The notes: generated by a model from the sequence alone, not told the origin. A DNA stretch of 64,000 nucleotides from Chromobacterium haemolyticum DSM 19808 (GCF_000711885.1 NZ_JONK01000015.1:1-64000); one strand, 5' to 3'; shown: positions 35,841 through 46,468, counted from the first letter of the stretch. Numbers and translations are program-made.

Positions 35841-37484
35841 ATGAGCAATCTGATCGAATTGAAAGTGCCCGACATCGGCGGTCACAGCAATGTAGACATC
35901 ATCGAAGTATTCATCGTCCCGGGCCAGACCGTGTCCGTGGACGACAGCCTGATCACGCTGGAAACCGACAAGGCCACCATGGAAGTGCCGGCGGAAACCG
36001 CGGGTGTGATCAAGGAAGTCAAAGCCGTCGTCGGCGGCAAGATTTCCGAAGGCGACGTGATCGCCATCCTGGAAGTGGGCGCCGCCGCGTCCGCGCCGGC
36101 CCCGGCGGCCGCAGCCCCGGCTCCCGCAGCCGCGCCTGCAGCGGCTCCGGCTCCAGCGGCAGCCGCTCCGGCCGCAGCGCCCGCGGCCTCCGGCCGCAGT
36201 GAAATCCGCGTGCCGGACATTGGCGGTCACAATGGCGTCGACGTGATTGAAGTCACCGTCAAGGTCGGCGATGACATCGCCGTCGACGACAGCCTGATCA
36301 CGCTGGAAACCGACAAGGCCACCATGGAAGTGCCGGCCTCCGCCGCCGGCCGCGTGGTGGAAGTCAAAGTGAAAGTGGGCGACAAGGTCAGCGAAGGCGA
36401 TCTGATCGTGGTGGTGGAAGGCGCTGTCGCAGCCGCCTCCGCCCCGGCAGCCGCCGCGCCGGCTCCGGCAGCAGCTCCGGCCGCACCGGCCCCGGCAGCC
36501 ACCGCACCCGCCGTGGCACCGGTCGCCGCGGCCGTGGCCGCCGCCATCGACGAAATCGCCTTCTCCAAGGCCCACGCCGGTCCGTCCGTGCGCCGTCTGG
36601 CGCGCGAACTGGGCGTGGATCTGGGCAAGGTCAAGGGCAATGGCCGCAAGGGCCGCATCACGGAAGACGACGTCAAAGCCTTCGTCAAGGGCGTGATGCA
36701 GAACCCGGCCTCGCTGGCCCCTGCCGCCGCGCCGGCGGGTTCCGGCGCGGGTCTGGATCTGTTGCCGTGGCCGAAAGTCGATTTCGCCAAGTTCGGCCCG
36801 ATCGAAACCAAGCCGCTGTCCCGCATCCAGAAGATTTCCGGCGCCAATCTGTCGCGCAACTGGGTGATGATCCCGCACGTAACCTTCAACGATGAGTGCG
36901 ACATCACCGAGCTGGAAGACTTCCGCAAGACCGTGGGCAAGGAGTGGGAAAAGTCCGGCCTGAAGATCAGCCCGCTGGCCTTCATCATCAAGGCGGCCGC
37001 CGAAGCGCTGAAGGCCTTCCCGACCTTCAACAGCTCGCTGGATGGCGACAACCTGGTGCTGAAGCAGTATTACCACATCGGCTTCGCCGCCGACACGCCT
37101 AACGGCCTGGTGGTGCCGGTGATCAAGGACGCGGATAAGAAGGGCCTGCGCCAGATCGCTCAGGAACTGACCGACCTGTCCAAGCTGGCCCGCGAAGGCA
37201 AGCTCAAGCCCACCGACATGCAGGGCGCGACCTTCACCATCTCCAGCCTGGGCGGCATTGGCGGCACCAGCTTCACGCCTATCGTGAACGCGCCGGAAGT
37301 GGCCATCCTCGGCGTCTGCAAATCGCAGATCAAGCCGGTGTGGAACGGTAAGGAATTCGCGCCGCGCCTGATGTGCCCGCTGTCGCTGTCCTTCGATCAC
37401 CGCGTGATCGACGGCGCCGCCGCCGCGCGCTTCACCGTGCATCTGGGCAAGCTGCTGTCCGACGTGCGCCGCCTGATTCTGTAA
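35841..37484 (+). CDS. aceF: Dihydrolipoamide acetyltransferase (E2 of pyruvate dehydrogenase)
   Basis: This 547-residue core enzyme moves acetyl groups from lipoyl arms to CoA. It has two lipoyl domains (about 3-77 and 119-195; modified Lys at 44 and 159 in ETDKATME) with Ala/Pro linkers, then the E3/E1-binding domain [14 protein letters not shown] (about 249-262) and the catalytic domain ending [14 protein letters not shown]. The start at 35841 is at the first lipoyl domain; the upstream in-frame extension covers the leader hairpin and was rejected. Confidence 0.97.
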   Translation: MSNLIELKVPDIGGHSNVDIIEVFIVPGQTVSVDDSLITLETDKATMEVPAETAGVIKEVKAVVGGKISEGDVIAILEVGAAASAPAPAAAAPAPAAAPAAAPAPAAAAPAAAPAASGRSEIRVPDIGGHNGVDVIEVTVKVGDDIAVDDSLITLETDKATMEVPASAAGRVVEVKVKVGDKVSEGDLIVVVEGAVAAASAPAAAAPAPAAAPAAPAPAATAPAVAPVAAAVAAAIDEIAFSKAHAGPSVRRLARELGVDLGKVKGNGRKGRITEDDVKAFVKGVMQNPASLAPAAAPAGSGAGLDLLPWPKVDFAKFGPIETKPLSRIQKISGANLSRNWVMIPHVTFNDECDITELEDFRKTVGKEWEKSGLKISPLAFIIKAAAEALKAFPTFNSSLDGDNLVLKQYYHIGFAADTPNGLVVPVIKDADKKGLRQIAQELTDLSKLAREGKLKPTDMQGATFTISSLGGIGGTSFTPIVNAPEVAILGVCKSQIKPVWNGKEFAPRLMCPLSLSFDHRVIDGAAAARFTVHLGKLLSDVRRLIL

Positions 37485-37500
37485 TCGCCAGTAGAACGGC

Positions 37501-37521
37501 CGCTCCGGTCTAGCCGGAGCG
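37501..37521 (+). other. Intercistronic GC hairpin after aceF
   Basis: The stem CGCTCCGG / CCGGAGCG around a short loop lies 16 bp past the aceF stop. It has no T tract, like the hairpin after aceE. It may stabilise segments of the polycistronic mRNA. Confidence 0.55.
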
Positions 37522-37529
37522 CGCCGCTC

Positions 37530-37598
37530 AAGCGAACGATTCTGCTGAATATCGGCGGAGGCCTCCGGGCTTCCGCCTTACGTTGCGGATGGAAAACC
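37530..37598 (+). promoter_or_regulatory. Structured leader of lpdA (copy of the aceF leader)
   Basis: This is homologous to 35771-35840, including GGGCTTCCGCCTTACG and ATGGAAA before the start codon. The hairpin arms here are GGCGGA (37554-37559) and TCCGCC (37572-37577). The loop sequence differs while the stem pairs, which favours a structural constraint. Confidence 0.65.
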
Positions 37599-39398
37599 AT
37601 GAGCAATCTGATTGAACTGAAAGTCCCGGACATCGGCGGCCACAACAACGTGGACGTGATCGAAGTCTTCGTCAAGCCGGGCGACGTGATCGCGAAAGAA
37701 GCCAGCCTGATCACGCTGGAAACCGACAAGGCCACGATGGAAGTGCCGGCCGAAACCGCCGGCACCGTCAAGGAAGTGCGCGTCGCCGTGGGTGGCAAAG
37801 TCTCCGAAGGCGATGTGATCGTGATAGTAGAAGCCGCCGGCGCAGCCGCCGCGGCTCCGGCTGAAGTGAAGCCGGTGGAAACCACCGGCGTCGCGTCCGC
37901 CACCACCCAGGCCGGCTTCGCGCCGCAGGCCGCTCCGGTCGCCGCCAGCCATAGCGGCGGCGCCGACATCGAATGCGACGTGATGGTGTTGGGCGGCGGT
38001 CCCGGCGGTTATTCCGCCGCCTTCCGCGCGGCCGACCTGGGCCTGAAAGTGGTCATCGTCGAGCGCTATTCCACCCTGGGCGGCGTCTGCCTGAACGTGG
38101 GCTGCATCCCGTCCAAGGCGCTGCTGCACAATGCGGCGGTGATCGACGAAGTCAGCCATCTGGCCGCCAACGGCATCAAGTTCGGCAAGCCGGAAGTGGA
38201 CATCGACATGCTGCGCGGCTACAAGGAAAAGGTCATCGCCAAGCTGACCGGCGGCCTCGCCGGCATGGCCAAGGCGCGCAAGGTGGAGATCGTGCGCGGT
38301 AACGGCCGTTTCATCGACCCGCACCACATCGAAGTGTCCGCCACCACCGGCAAGGGCCGCGAAGAGAGCGGCGAGAAGAAAATCGTCAAATTCAAGAACG
38401 CCATCATCGCCGCCGGTTCCCGCGTGGTGAAGCTGCCGTTCATTCCGGACGATCCGCGCGTGGTGGACTCCACCGGCGCGCTGGAGCTGAAGGGCGTGGC
38501 CAACCGCATGCTGATCATCGGCGGCGGCATCATCGGCCTGGAAATGGGCACCGTCTACTCCACGCTGGGCGCGCGCCTGGACGTGGTGGAAATGATGGAC
38601 GGCCTGATGCAGGGCGCGGACCGCGACCTGGTCAAGGTTTGGCAGAAGTGGAACGCCCATCGTTTCGACAACATCATGCTGAACACCAAGACCGTGGCCG
38701 TGGAACCCAAGGACGACGGCGTGTGGGTGACTTTCGAAGGCGATCAAGCCCCGAAAGAACCGCAACGCTACGACCTGGTGCTGTACGCCACCGGCCGCGC
38801 GCCCAACGGCAAGCTGATCGGCGCCGAGAACGCCGGCATCGCGGTGACCGATCGCGGCTTCATCCCGGTGGACAAACAGCAGCGCACCAATGTGCCGCAC
38901 ATCTTCGCCATCGGCGACATCGTCGGCCAGCCGATGCTGGCGCACAAGGGCGTGCATGAAGGCCATGTGGCGGCGGAAAACTGCGCCGGCCAGAAGTCCT
39001 ACTTCGACGCGCGCGTGATCCCGGGCGTGGCTTACACCGATCCGGAAGTGGCTTGGGTCGGCGTCACCGAGGACGAAGCCAAGAAGCAAGGCCTGAAGAT
39101 CGAGAAGGGCGTGTTCCCGTGGGCCGCCTCCGGCCGCGCCATCGCCAATGGCCGCGACGAGGGCTTCACCAAGCTGATCTTCGACGCGGAAAGCCACCAG
39201 ATCATCGGCGGCGGCATCGTCGGTCCGCATGCTGGCGACATGATAGGCGAAGTGTGCCTGGCCATTGAAATGGGCTGCGACGCCACCGATATCGGCAAGA
39301 CCATCCACCCGCATCCCACCATGGGCGAGTCCATCGGCATGGCGGCGGAAGTGGCGCACGGCACTTGCACGGATTTGCCGCCGCAGCGCAAGAAGTAA
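37599..39398 (+). CDS. lpdA: Dihydrolipoamide dehydrogenase with N-terminal lipoyl domain
   Basis: This 599-residue E3 flavoprotein reoxidises dihydrolipoamide and makes NADH. It differs from standard E3 (about 470 aa) by an extra lipoyl domain (about 3-78, Lys44) and linker before the FAD domain, as known in Neisseria and relatives. The redox pair is in [13 protein letters not shown] (Cys164 and Cys169). FAD (GGGPGGYSA) and NAD ([12 protein letters not shown]) motifs and the C-terminal HPHPTMGES are intact. The first 48 residues are nearly identical to those of AceF, which points to duplication within the operon. Confidence 0.97.
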   Translation: MSNLIELKVPDIGGHNNVDVIEVFVKPGDVIAKEASLITLETDKATMEVPAETAGTVKEVRVAVGGKVSEGDVIVIVEAAGAAAAAPAEVKPVETTGVASATTQAGFAPQAAPVAASHSGGADIECDVMVLGGGPGGYSAAFRAADLGLKVVIVERYSTLGGVCLNVGCIPSKALLHNAAVIDEVSHLAANGIKFGKPEVDIDMLRGYKEKVIAKLTGGLAGMAKARKVEIVRGNGRFIDPHHIEVSATTGKGREESGEKKIVKFKNAIIAAGSRVVKLPFIPDDPRVVDSTGALELKGVANRMLIIGGGIIGLEMGTVYSTLGARLDVVEMMDGLMQGADRDLVKVWQKWNAHRFDNIMLNTKTVAVEPKDDGVWVTFEGDQAPKEPQRYDLVLYATGRAPNGKLIGAENAGIAVTDRGFIPVDKQQRTNVPHIFAIGDIVGQPMLAHKGVHEGHVAAENCAGQKSYFDARVIPGVAYTDPEVAWVGVTEDEAKKQGLKIEKGVFPWAASGRAIANGRDEGFTKLIFDAESHQIIGGGIVGPHAGDMIGEVCLAIEMGCDATDIGKTIHPHPTMGESIGMAAEVAHGTCTDLPPQRKK

Positions 39399-39414
39399 GC
39401 GCGGCTCGGCAAGG

Positions 39415-39447
39415 AAAAGGGCGAACCTCCGGGTTTGCCCTTTTTTA
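39415..39447 (+). terminator. Rho-independent terminator of the pyruvate dehydrogenase operon
   Basis: The stem AAAAGGGC-AACC / GGGTTTGCCCTTTT is followed by a T run (39441-39446), 17 bp after the lpdA stop. Confidence 0.92.
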
Positions 39448-39730
39448 TGCGCCCGACCATTTTGAGCCGGCGCTATAAAAACCGCTGAGGGTAAAACTAT
39501 TGCCGGCGCGGCCAGTCATACCTCATTGCGCCTAAATGGCGCGTGTGGCCGGCTTGCGATGAGCAAAGTGAATGCCTACGCGCCGTTTTCTAAATTTAAA
39601 TTGAATATAAATTAAGCTTTTGGTTTAAGAAAACACCGGCCTGTCCGCGCGATTTTGAAGCCGCCCAGCCGCTTCTCGCCAGCCGCCGCAAGTTTCGTTA
39701 CCATGGCCTCGACACTAAACGAATCGGACC
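39448..39730 (+). promoter_or_regulatory. Upstream region of tamA with an AT-rich block
   Basis: No gene is supported. The segment 39587-39630 (TTTCTAAATTTAAATTGAAT and onward) is strongly AT-rich and lies about 100-140 bp before tamA. It probably holds the tamAB promoter. A -10 such as TATAAA at 39607 is possible but not certain. Confidence 0.4.
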
Positions 39731-41473
39731 ATGCCAAGCTCCCGCCTGCTCATTTCATTGATCTTATTGCTGTCGGCGACGCCCGCCTGGGCCAAGCTGG
39801 ATTACAGCGTGCGCGTCGACGCGCCTTCCGGCCTGGCCGGTTTGCTGCAAGACAATCTGGAATTGGTCACCAGCCGTCTGGAAGAAGAAATGGACGAAAC
39901 GCTGCTGGCCGAACTGGTGCGGAGCACCCCGGAGGATGCGCGCAAGCTGCTGGAGACCGAGGGTTACTTCGACGCGCGTGTCAATGTGCGCGAAGAAAGC
40001 CCCCGGCAGTACGTGATCGAGGTCAAGCCCGGCCAACCCACGCTGATCGACGACGTCACCATCCGCCTGAACGGGCCGATACGCGACGAAGGCGATTTCC
40101 AGCAACGCTTCGCCGCGGTGCTCGAGGCCTGGTCTCTGCCGATGGGCGCACCTTATCGGCAATCCGACTGGGACGGCAGCAAGCGCGCGGTGATGCGTCT
40201 GATCACCGCCGACCGCTTCCCCAGAGCGCAGATCAGCAAAAGCGTGGCGGAAATCGATCCGGCCACCCGCCGCGCGCAGCTGGTGGTGGACATCGACAGC
40301 GGCCCGGTGATCCTGTTCGGCGACATCACCGTCAAAGGCATGAAGCGTTATCCGGAAAAGATCGCCACCGGCTTGGCGGATTTCTCCCCCGGCACCGCCT
40401 ACCGGCTGCAGAAAATTTTTGATTACCAGTCGGCGCTGGAGCAGGCGCCGCATTTCTCCAATGTGGTGGTCAGCGCCGACATGGCCCGTATCGACCCGGA
40501 GACCCACCGGGTGCCGGTGGAAGTGGACGTCACCGAAATGCCGCGCCAGAAGCTGGAGCTGGGCTTGATCTACGACTCCGGCGACGGCCCCGGCGTGCGC
40601 GTCGGTTACGACCATTACAATATCTTCCGCCGCGGCTACACCGGCTCGCTGGTGACCAACTGGAAGAAAAACCAGCAATCGCTGTCGTTGGGTCTGGGCT
40701 TTCCGCGCCAGTCCGACGGCTATTCCCACTCCATCACCAGCGCTTTCAAGACCGACGACGTGCAGGGCCTGAAAACCCGCAGCAGCGATGTGGGCGGCTG
40801 GCGCACCCGTACTCGCGGCAATATCGAGGCGCGCCTCGGCCTGCAGTACCTGATGGAAAGCGAGGAGGCCGGCGGCGTGTCCAACAAGGACACCCGCGCC
40901 TTGCAGCTGGTCTACGGCTGGACCCAGCGCGCGGTGGACGATCTGATGCGGCCGCGCTCCGGCGTCTTGCTGGACTTTCAGCTTTCCGGCACGGTCGGCA
41001 GCGCGCTGTCCTCAACCTCCTATGTGCGCGGCTACGCCCGCACCGTTGCTTACTGGTCGCCGTTTCCCAAGTACGGCACCTTCGTCGGCCGGCTGGAATT
41101 GGGCCAAGTGTGGGCCAACGACAAGGATGCGGTGCCGTCCTCCATCCTGTTCCGCGCCGGCGGCGCCAACAGCGTGCGCGGCTACGATTACCAGAGCCTG
41201 GGCCTGCCGGGCCCCAACGGCTCGGTGCTGGGCGGCCGCGTGGTGGCCACCGGCAGCCTGGAGTATCAAATCCCGATCAAGCCGGACTGGTATCTGGCGT
41301 TGTTCACCGACGCCGGCAACGCCAGCCAGAGCTGGAAGGGCTTCCAGGTGGAGCGCGCCAACGGCGTAGGGGTGCGCTGGATGAGCCCCGTGGCCCCGCT
41401 GGCCTTTGACTTCGCCAAGGCGGAGCGCGACGGCAAAATCCGCTGGAACCTCAGCCTGGGCCTGGCCTTCTGA
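39731..41473 (+). CDS. tamA: Outer-membrane translocation and assembly protein TamA
   Basis: This 580-residue Omp85-family protein has a signal peptide (MPSSRLLISLILLLSATPAWA), POTRA domains (about 25-265) and a C-terminal 16-strand barrel (about 275-580, ending FDFAKAERDGKIRWNLSLGLAF). It works with TamB in outer-membrane protein assembly and lipid movement across the envelope. The barrel motif FRAGGANSVRGYDYQSLG (VRGY/F lid lock) is clear. tamB follows 13 bp later. Confidence 0.93.
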   Translation: MPSSRLLISLILLLSATPAWAKLDYSVRVDAPSGLAGLLQDNLELVTSRLEEEMDETLLAELVRSTPEDARKLLETEGYFDARVNVREESPRQYVIEVKPGQPTLIDDVTIRLNGPIRDEGDFQQRFAAVLEAWSLPMGAPYRQSDWDGSKRAVMRLITADRFPRAQISKSVAEIDPATRRAQLVVDIDSGPVILFGDITVKGMKRYPEKIATGLADFSPGTAYRLQKIFDYQSALEQAPHFSNVVVSADMARIDPETHRVPVEVDVTEMPRQKLELGLIYDSGDGPGVRVGYDHYNIFRRGYTGSLVTNWKKNQQSLSLGLGFPRQSDGYSHSITSAFKTDDVQGLKTRSSDVGGWRTRTRGNIEARLGLQYLMESEEAGGVSNKDTRALQLVYGWTQRAVDDLMRPRSGVLLDFQLSGTVGSALSSTSYVRGYARTVAYWSPFPKYGTFVGRLELGQVWANDKDAVPSSILFRAGGANSVRGYDYQSLGLPGPNGSVLGGRVVATGSLEYQIPIKPDWYLALFTDAGNASQSWKGFQVERANGVGVRWMSPVAPLAFDFAKAERDGKIRWNLSLGLAF

Positions 41474-41486
41474 CCTGAATGCATTC

Positions 41487-44400
41487 ATGAGCGAAACCGA
41501 CACCTCCCCCACTCCCGACACCGCCCCGCCGCCGCCGGCCAAGCCCAAGCGCCGTCGTTGGCGCTGGCTGCTGTGGCTGCCCTTGTTGCTGGTCGCGCTG
41601 CTGCTGGCCGCCAGCGCCTGGTTGACCGGCAGCCGCGCCGGTTTCGCCTGGCTGATGCAGTCGCTGGGCGGCCTCAGCGGCAACACCGTCAGCGTCAAGC
41701 ACGCCGAAGGCACGCTGTGGGACGGCTTCAAATTGAGCGAGGTGCGCGTGCGCAGCGCCGGCAGCGACGTGGACATCGAGTCCGTGCAGCTGGACTGGCG
41801 GCCGGGCGCCTTGTGGCAGCGCCAATTGTGGGTGCGGCAATTGGCCGTGGGCCACGTCAAGGTGGCGGTGAAACCGACGCCGGCCACCCCGCCCAGCGGT
41901 GCGCCGGAGTCTCTAGCCTTGCCGCTGGAGATCCGTCTGGACCGGCTGAGCGTGGCCAGCGTGACGCTGGAGCCGGCCAAGCTGCGGCTTTACGGCCTGG
42001 AAGCCGGCTACGTCTACGATGGCCGGCGCCACGATCTCAAGCTCAAGCGCCTGGGTTCGCCCTGGGGCGAGGCCGCGGCGGCGCTGCAATTGGCCGATGC
42101 CAAGCCCTTCGCGCTGCAGGGCAAGCTCAGCGCCGACGGCGAACTGGACAAGATTCCCTATCAGGCGCGGCTGGCGCTGGGCGGCAATCTGCTGCACCTG
42201 AGCTTTGACGGCGAGTTATCCGGCAAAGACTTGGTGGCCGACGTCAAGGGCGGCCTGCTGCCCTTCGCCAGCAATCCCTTCAATAGCTTTACCCGGCTGG
42301 ACGCGCGCATGGCCGGCATCAATCCGCAAGCCATCCTGCCGGAATGGCCGCGCGCCAAACTCAGTTTGGCGGTGTTTGCGGAGCCGGACGCCGGCCAGCG
42401 CGTCAAAGGCGGGCTGACCCTCCTCAACGAGCAGGCCGGCCCCTTGTCCGATCAGCGCTTGCCGCTATCCTTGCTGGTAAGCGAGTTCCGCGCCGACGAC
42501 AAGGCGCTGGAGCTGTTCAGCACCCACGCCCGGATCGCCGGCGGCGAAATCGGCCTGGCCGGCCAGGTGCAGCCGGACCGGCTCAAGCTGGCGTTGGATA
42601 TTTCCAAGCTGGGCCTGCGGCAATTGCACGCCGACGCGCCGGACGACAGTCTGGACGGCCGAGTGACGCTGGACGGCCCTCTGAGCGGTCCCAACATCCT
42701 GGCACAGCTCAAGGGCAAAACCCTGCAGGCCAAGGCCAATGTCGGTTTTGCGCCGGCGCCGCACCCGGCGCTGCTGATCCGGCAGGCGGAATTGACCGCC
42801 GGTGTGGGCAGCCTGGCTCTATCCGGCCAATTGGGGCTGGATGGCAAGCAGTTGTTCGATTTCAACGGCAAGCTCAATCGCGCAGATCCGTCCAAGCTCA
42901 AGCCCGGCTTGCCTAGCGGCGACCTCAACGCCAGTCTGCAGGCCAAGGGCCAACTGGCCAGCCCGCTGAATGTGGCGGCCAAGCTGCAATTCTCCCCCAG
43001 CAAGCTGTCCGGCGCGCCGCTAAGCGGCGCCGCCGACCTGCAACTGCAGGGCGAACGCCTGAAATCGCTCAGTGCCGACCTGAGGCTGGCGCAGAACCGG
43101 CTGCAGGCCAACGGCGCTTACGGCGCCGCCGGCGACAAGCTAAAACTCTTGATCGACGCGCCCAACCTCGGTCTGATCGGCCCCGGCTTCTCCGGCGTGG
43201 TCAAGGGGCAGGGAGAACTGGCTGGCACGCCCAAGGCACCGTTGATCAGCGCCAATCTGCAAGCCGACCGTCTGAAGCTGCCGGGCAATATCGCCGTGCA
43301 GAGCATGCAATTCAGCGGCAACGTCAAAGCCGACCAGAACAGCCCGTTCCAGCTCAAACTGGATGTGGCCGCGCTGCAGGCCGGCGGTTTCCGCGCCGAG
43401 CAATTGCGCGCCAGCGCCAACGGCACCCGTGCGCGCCACGCTCTGCAGTTGGACGGACGTTTCCGTCTGGCCGATCACCCCTACGCGCTGCAACTGGCGG
43501 CTAGCGGCGGCTTGCGCGGCGAGGCCGGGCCTTGGGCCGGCACCTTGAGCAAGCTGGAGTTGAGCGGTCGTCCCGGCCTCAGCCTGCTGGCGCCGGTGGC
43601 GCTGGAGCTGGGCGAGCAGATCAAGGTGGGCAACGCCCGCTTGGCCGCGCTGGGCGGCAGCATTACCCTGGCGGAACTCAACCGCGGGGCCAACGGAGCG
43701 CTCAGCACCCGCGGCTCCGCGCGCGGCTTGAGGCTGGCGGAGCTGGGCCCCTTGCTCAGCCTGCCGGTGAAGCAGGATCTGAGCTTCGACTCCGACTGGA
43801 ATCTGAATCTGGCGGCCAACGCCAAGGGCCAATTCGTGCTGCGCCGCGCCGGCGGCGATGTGCAATTGCCGGGAGACAAGGGCAAGGACGTGGCGCTGGG
43901 CTTGAAGACCGCGGTCGCCACCCTGACGTTGGACGGCGGCCGCGCCTTGTTCGATCTGAATTTGGACAGCCGCTACGCCCAGCTGCAAGGCAAGGGTTCC
44001 GTGCCGTGGAACGGCGGCGCCATCGACGCCAAAACCCCGCTCAACGCCACCGTCAGCGCTAGCGTGCCCTCGCTGGCGACGCTGGCCAGCTTCGCCGGCC
44101 CTTCTTTGGAACTGGGCGGTCAGATCGGCGCCAATCTGGCGCTGACCGGCGCGCTGAGCCTGCCGATGGCGCAAGGGACGATACGCGGCGACAAATTATT
44201 GCTGGCCGACCGCCGCACCGGCATCCGCCTGGGCGACGGCAGCCTGCTGGCGCGGCTGGACGGCCGCAAGCTGGTGTTGGAGCGCTTGCGTTTCGCCGGC
44301 GGCGAAGGCGAGGTGGCGGCCAGCGGAGCGCTGGATCTCAGCGGCGACACCCCGGATGCGCGGGTGGCGGTGGAGTTGCGCAAGTTTGGCGTGTTCGACC

Positions 44401-45299
44401 GTCCCAACCGCCGGCTGGTGGTGTCCGGCCGCACGGAACTGGCGATGGTGGCCGGCAAATTGTCGCTGACCGGCCATATCCGCGCGGATCAGGGCCGCAT
44501 CGGCCTGCCCAAGTTCGGCGCGCCCAGCCTGAGCGACGACGTGATGGTCAAGGGCCGGCCCGGGCCGGAGCCGTCGGCCTTCGCCAGCATGCCGCTGACA
44601 GTGGCGCTGGATCTGGACCTGGGAGATCACTTCCGCTTCTCCGGCCAGGGCTTGAACGTGGACTTGACCGGCTCGGTGCGCGTGAGCGCCAATCCGGGCG
44701 AAGCGCCGGGCGCCAAGGGTCAGGTACGTGTGGTCAAGGGCCGTTACAAGGCTTACGGACAGGACCTGGACATCGAGTACGGCGCGATCACCTTCAACGG
44801 CCCTCTGGATAATCCGCTGCTCAATGTGCGCGCCAAGCGCCGCCTGTCGCCGGTGGGCGCCGGCGTGGAAGTCAGCGGTTCGGTGTCGGTGCCCAAGGTG
44901 CGTCTGATCGCGGACGAGCCGATGTCGGAAAAGGACAAGCTGGCCTGGCTGGTGTTGGGCCGGGCGGCGAGCGGCGAGCGCGACGACAACGATCTGGCGG
45001 CCTCCGCCGGCATGATGTTGGCCGGTTCGCTCAACGACCAGATCGGCCTGTTCGATGACTTGGGCGTGTCCAGCCGCAAGGAAAAAACCTTGGCCAACGG
45101 CACGGTGAGCCCGGCGGAGCAGGTGGTGACGGTGGGCCGTCAGCTGACTCGCGAACTGTATTTGGGCTACGAGTACGGCGTAACCAGCGCGAACCAGGCG
45201 GTGAAGCTGGCCTATCAACTGAGCAAGGGCTGGTCGATGGTGCTGCGGGCGGGTACCGACGCCTCGGTAGAGTCGCGTTACACCTTGCGCTTTGATTGA
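41487..45299 (+). CDS. tamB: Translocation and assembly module protein TamB
   Basis: This 1270-residue AsmA-like protein has a Pro/Arg/Lys cytoplasmic head, one inner-membrane helix (about 28-48), a very long beta-taco periplasmic part and the conserved DUF490 C-terminus (about 900-1270, ending SKGWSMVLRAGTDASVESRY-type). It spans the periplasm to meet TamA and is thought to conduct phospholipids. The start at 41487 was chosen after the tamA stop; the longer in-frame opening lies inside tamA. Confidence 0.93.
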   Translation: MSETDTSPTPDTAPPPPAKPKRRRWRWLLWLPLLLVALLLAASAWLTGSRAGFAWLMQSLGGLSGNTVSVKHAEGTLWDGFKLSEVRVRSAGSDVDIESVQLDWRPGALWQRQLWVRQLAVGHVKVAVKPTPATPPSGAPESLALPLEIRLDRLSVASVTLEPAKLRLYGLEAGYVYDGRRHDLKLKRLGSPWGEAAAALQLADAKPFALQGKLSADGELDKIPYQARLALGGNLLHLSFDGELSGKDLVADVKGGLLPFASNPFNSFTRLDARMAGINPQAILPEWPRAKLSLAVFAEPDAGQRVKGGLTLLNEQAGPLSDQRLPLSLLVSEFRADDKALELFSTHARIAGGEIGLAGQVQPDRLKLALDISKLGLRQLHADAPDDSLDGRVTLDGPLSGPNILAQLKGKTLQAKANVGFAPAPHPALLIRQAELTAGVGSLALSGQLGLDGKQLFDFNGKLNRADPSKLKPGLPSGDLNASLQAKGQLASPLNVAAKLQFSPSKLSGAPLSGAADLQLQGERLKSLSADLRLAQNRLQANGAYGAAGDKLKLLIDAPNLGLIGPGFSGVVKGQGELAGTPKAPLISANLQADRLKLPGNIAVQSMQFSGNVKADQNSPFQLKLDVAALQAGGFRAEQLRASANGTRARHALQLDGRFRLADHPYALQLAASGGLRGEAGPWAGTLSKLELSGRPGLSLLAPVALELGEQIKVGNARLAALGGSITLAELNRGANGALSTRGSARGLRLAELGPLLSLPVKQDLSFDSDWNLNLAANAKGQFVLRRAGGDVQLPGDKGKDVALGLKTAVATLTLDGGRALFDLNLDSRYAQLQGKGSVPWNGGAIDAKTPLNATVSASVPSLATLASFAGPSLELGGQIGANLALTGALSLPMAQGTIRGDKLLLADRRTGIRLGDGSLLARLDGRKLVLERLRFAGGEGEVAASGALDLSGDTPDARVAVELRKFGVFDRPNRRLVVSGRTELAMVAGKLSLTGHIRADQGRIGLPKFGAPSLSDDVMVKGRPGPEPSAFASMPLTVALDLDLGDHFRFSGQGLNVDLTGSVRVSANPGEAPGAKGQVRVVKGRYKAYGQDLDIEYGAITFNGPLDNPLLNVRAKRRLSPVGAGVEVSGSVSVPKVRLIADEPMSEKDKLAWLVLGRAASGERDDNDLAASAGMMLAGSLNDQIGLFDDLGVSSRKEKTLANGTVSPAEQVVTVGRQLTRELYLGYEYGVTSANQAVKLAYQLSKGWSMVLRAGTDASVESRYTLRFD

Positions 45300-45317
45300 G
45301 CGAGGCAATCGCCGGTC

Positions 45318-45357
45318 AACGCCGTATCGACGAATCTTCGCGGCTTTGAACGGGTTC
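45318..45357. mobile_element. MITE-like remnant, copy 7 (right half) at the LysR stop codon
   Basis: CAACGCCGTATCG and CTTTGAACGGGTTC match the end of copy 2, but no left end is recognisable after the tamB stop. The terminal C (45357) pairs with TA to form CTA, the reverse of the TAG stop of the LysR gene. It separates the convergent tamB and LysR genes. Confidence 0.7.
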
Positions 45358-46304
45358 TAAAACCGCAGCGTCAGCATGCGCGCCAGCGCCCGGTCCTCTG
45401 GCCGGGCGGAGCCCATGCGTTGGCGCAGCGTCTGCCGCAGACAGTCGATGAAGCCGCGCGCGGCATAACCGTGAGCCTGCCCTTGCAGGCTGATCACGCC
45501 GATGACGATCTCTTCCATGTCTTCCCGCAGCGACAAGGCCTGGACCTTGCCGGCGAACTCCGGACACAGCAACAAGGGTTCCGGCCCATAGCTGAGCATG
45601 CCGGCCTGAACCAGGCCGGCCAGCAGCGCCATCGACTGCGCGCAGATCAGCCGTTCCGGCGCGATAGCCAGGCCGTGGCGGGTGAACAACTGGTCCAGCA
45701 CGTGGCGGTAGCTGGCCGGGCTGTAATTGACCACCCAATCCTGCTCCAGCAGCGCGGACAAGGATTGTGCGCGCAGCGCAGGATGCCCGTTGCGGGCGAA
45801 CACTCGGCCGCCGTGGCTGAACAGCGGCTGGCAATGGAATTCCTGCGCCAGCGGCTCGAACAGCGGGCCGATGGCGAAATCCATCTGGCCGTCGCGCAAG
45901 CGCGGCAGCGCCACCGCCAGCAAGCCTTCGAACAGTTCCAGCCGGATTTCCGGCAGACGTTGGCGAAAGCGCAACACCACTTCCGGCAATAGCGTGGGCA
46001 CCAGCCAGGGCGTGACGCCTATGCATAGCCGGGCGTCGCGTTGGCCGCGCAGCGCTTCCATTTCGCCGTGGGCGCGTTCCAGTTGCATCGCCACCTGGCG
46101 AGCATGGATCAGCAGCGCCTGACCCGCCTCGGTCAGCCGTGCGCCGCTGGCGTGACGCTGCAACAGGGGCAGCCGCTGTTCTTGCTCCAGCTCGCGCAGC
46201 GTCTTGCTGACCGCGGCCTGGGACAGATCCAACATGCGCGCGGCGGCGCGAATGCCGCCGCCGTCGGCCAGCGCGATCAGCGCTTGCAGTTGCTGCAGTT
46301 TCAT
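45357..46304 (-). CDS. LysR-family transcriptional regulator
   Basis: This 315-residue regulator has the LysR helix-turn-helix at about 1-60 (MKLQQLQALIALADGGGIRA, then LSQAAVSKTLRELE) and a periplasmic-binding-like effector domain (about 88-290). It is divergent from the amidohydrolase/transporter pair and probably controls it in response to the substrate. The start at 46304 has GGAGAAA before it; the upstream extension lacks one. The TAG stop uses one base of MITE copy 7. Confidence 0.88.
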   Translation of the reverse strand: MKLQQLQALIALADGGGIRAAARMLDLSQAAVSKTLRELEQEQRLPLLQRHASGARLTEAGQALLIHARQVAMQLERAHGEMEALRGQRDARLCIGVTPWLVPTLLPEVVLRFRQRLPEIRLELFEGLLAVALPRLRDGQMDFAIGPLFEPLAQEFHCQPLFSHGGRVFARNGHPALRAQSLSALLEQDWVVNYSPASYRHVLDQLFTRHGLAIAPERLICAQSMALLAGLVQAGMLSYGPEPLLLCPEFAGKVQALSLREDMEEIVIGVISLQGQAHGYAARGFIDCLRQTLRQRMGSARPEDRALARMLTLRF

Positions 46305-46468
46305 CTTTTCTCCAAGTGGACAACCAGAAGTGTTCTCGATCACTTTCTCAAGTCTATTCACCTGTTAACTATTGCCGCTAGTCTGTGATCGCTGTTTCGG
46401 CGTCGTGTCCATCGCCGCCAAGACAGTGTGCGACAAGAGGCTCATAGACACCATAAGGAGACAAGGCC

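Noticed and set aside
36070-36540. Repetitive GCC/CCG stretch that looks like a repeat array
   Set aside because: It encodes the Ala/Pro linkers between lipoyl domains; there are no CRISPR-like repeats or spacers.
35742-37442. 566-codon minus-strand frame opposite aceF, rich in Gly, Arg and Cys
   Set aside because: It is the complement of the Ala/Pro linkers and lipoyl domains of AceF.
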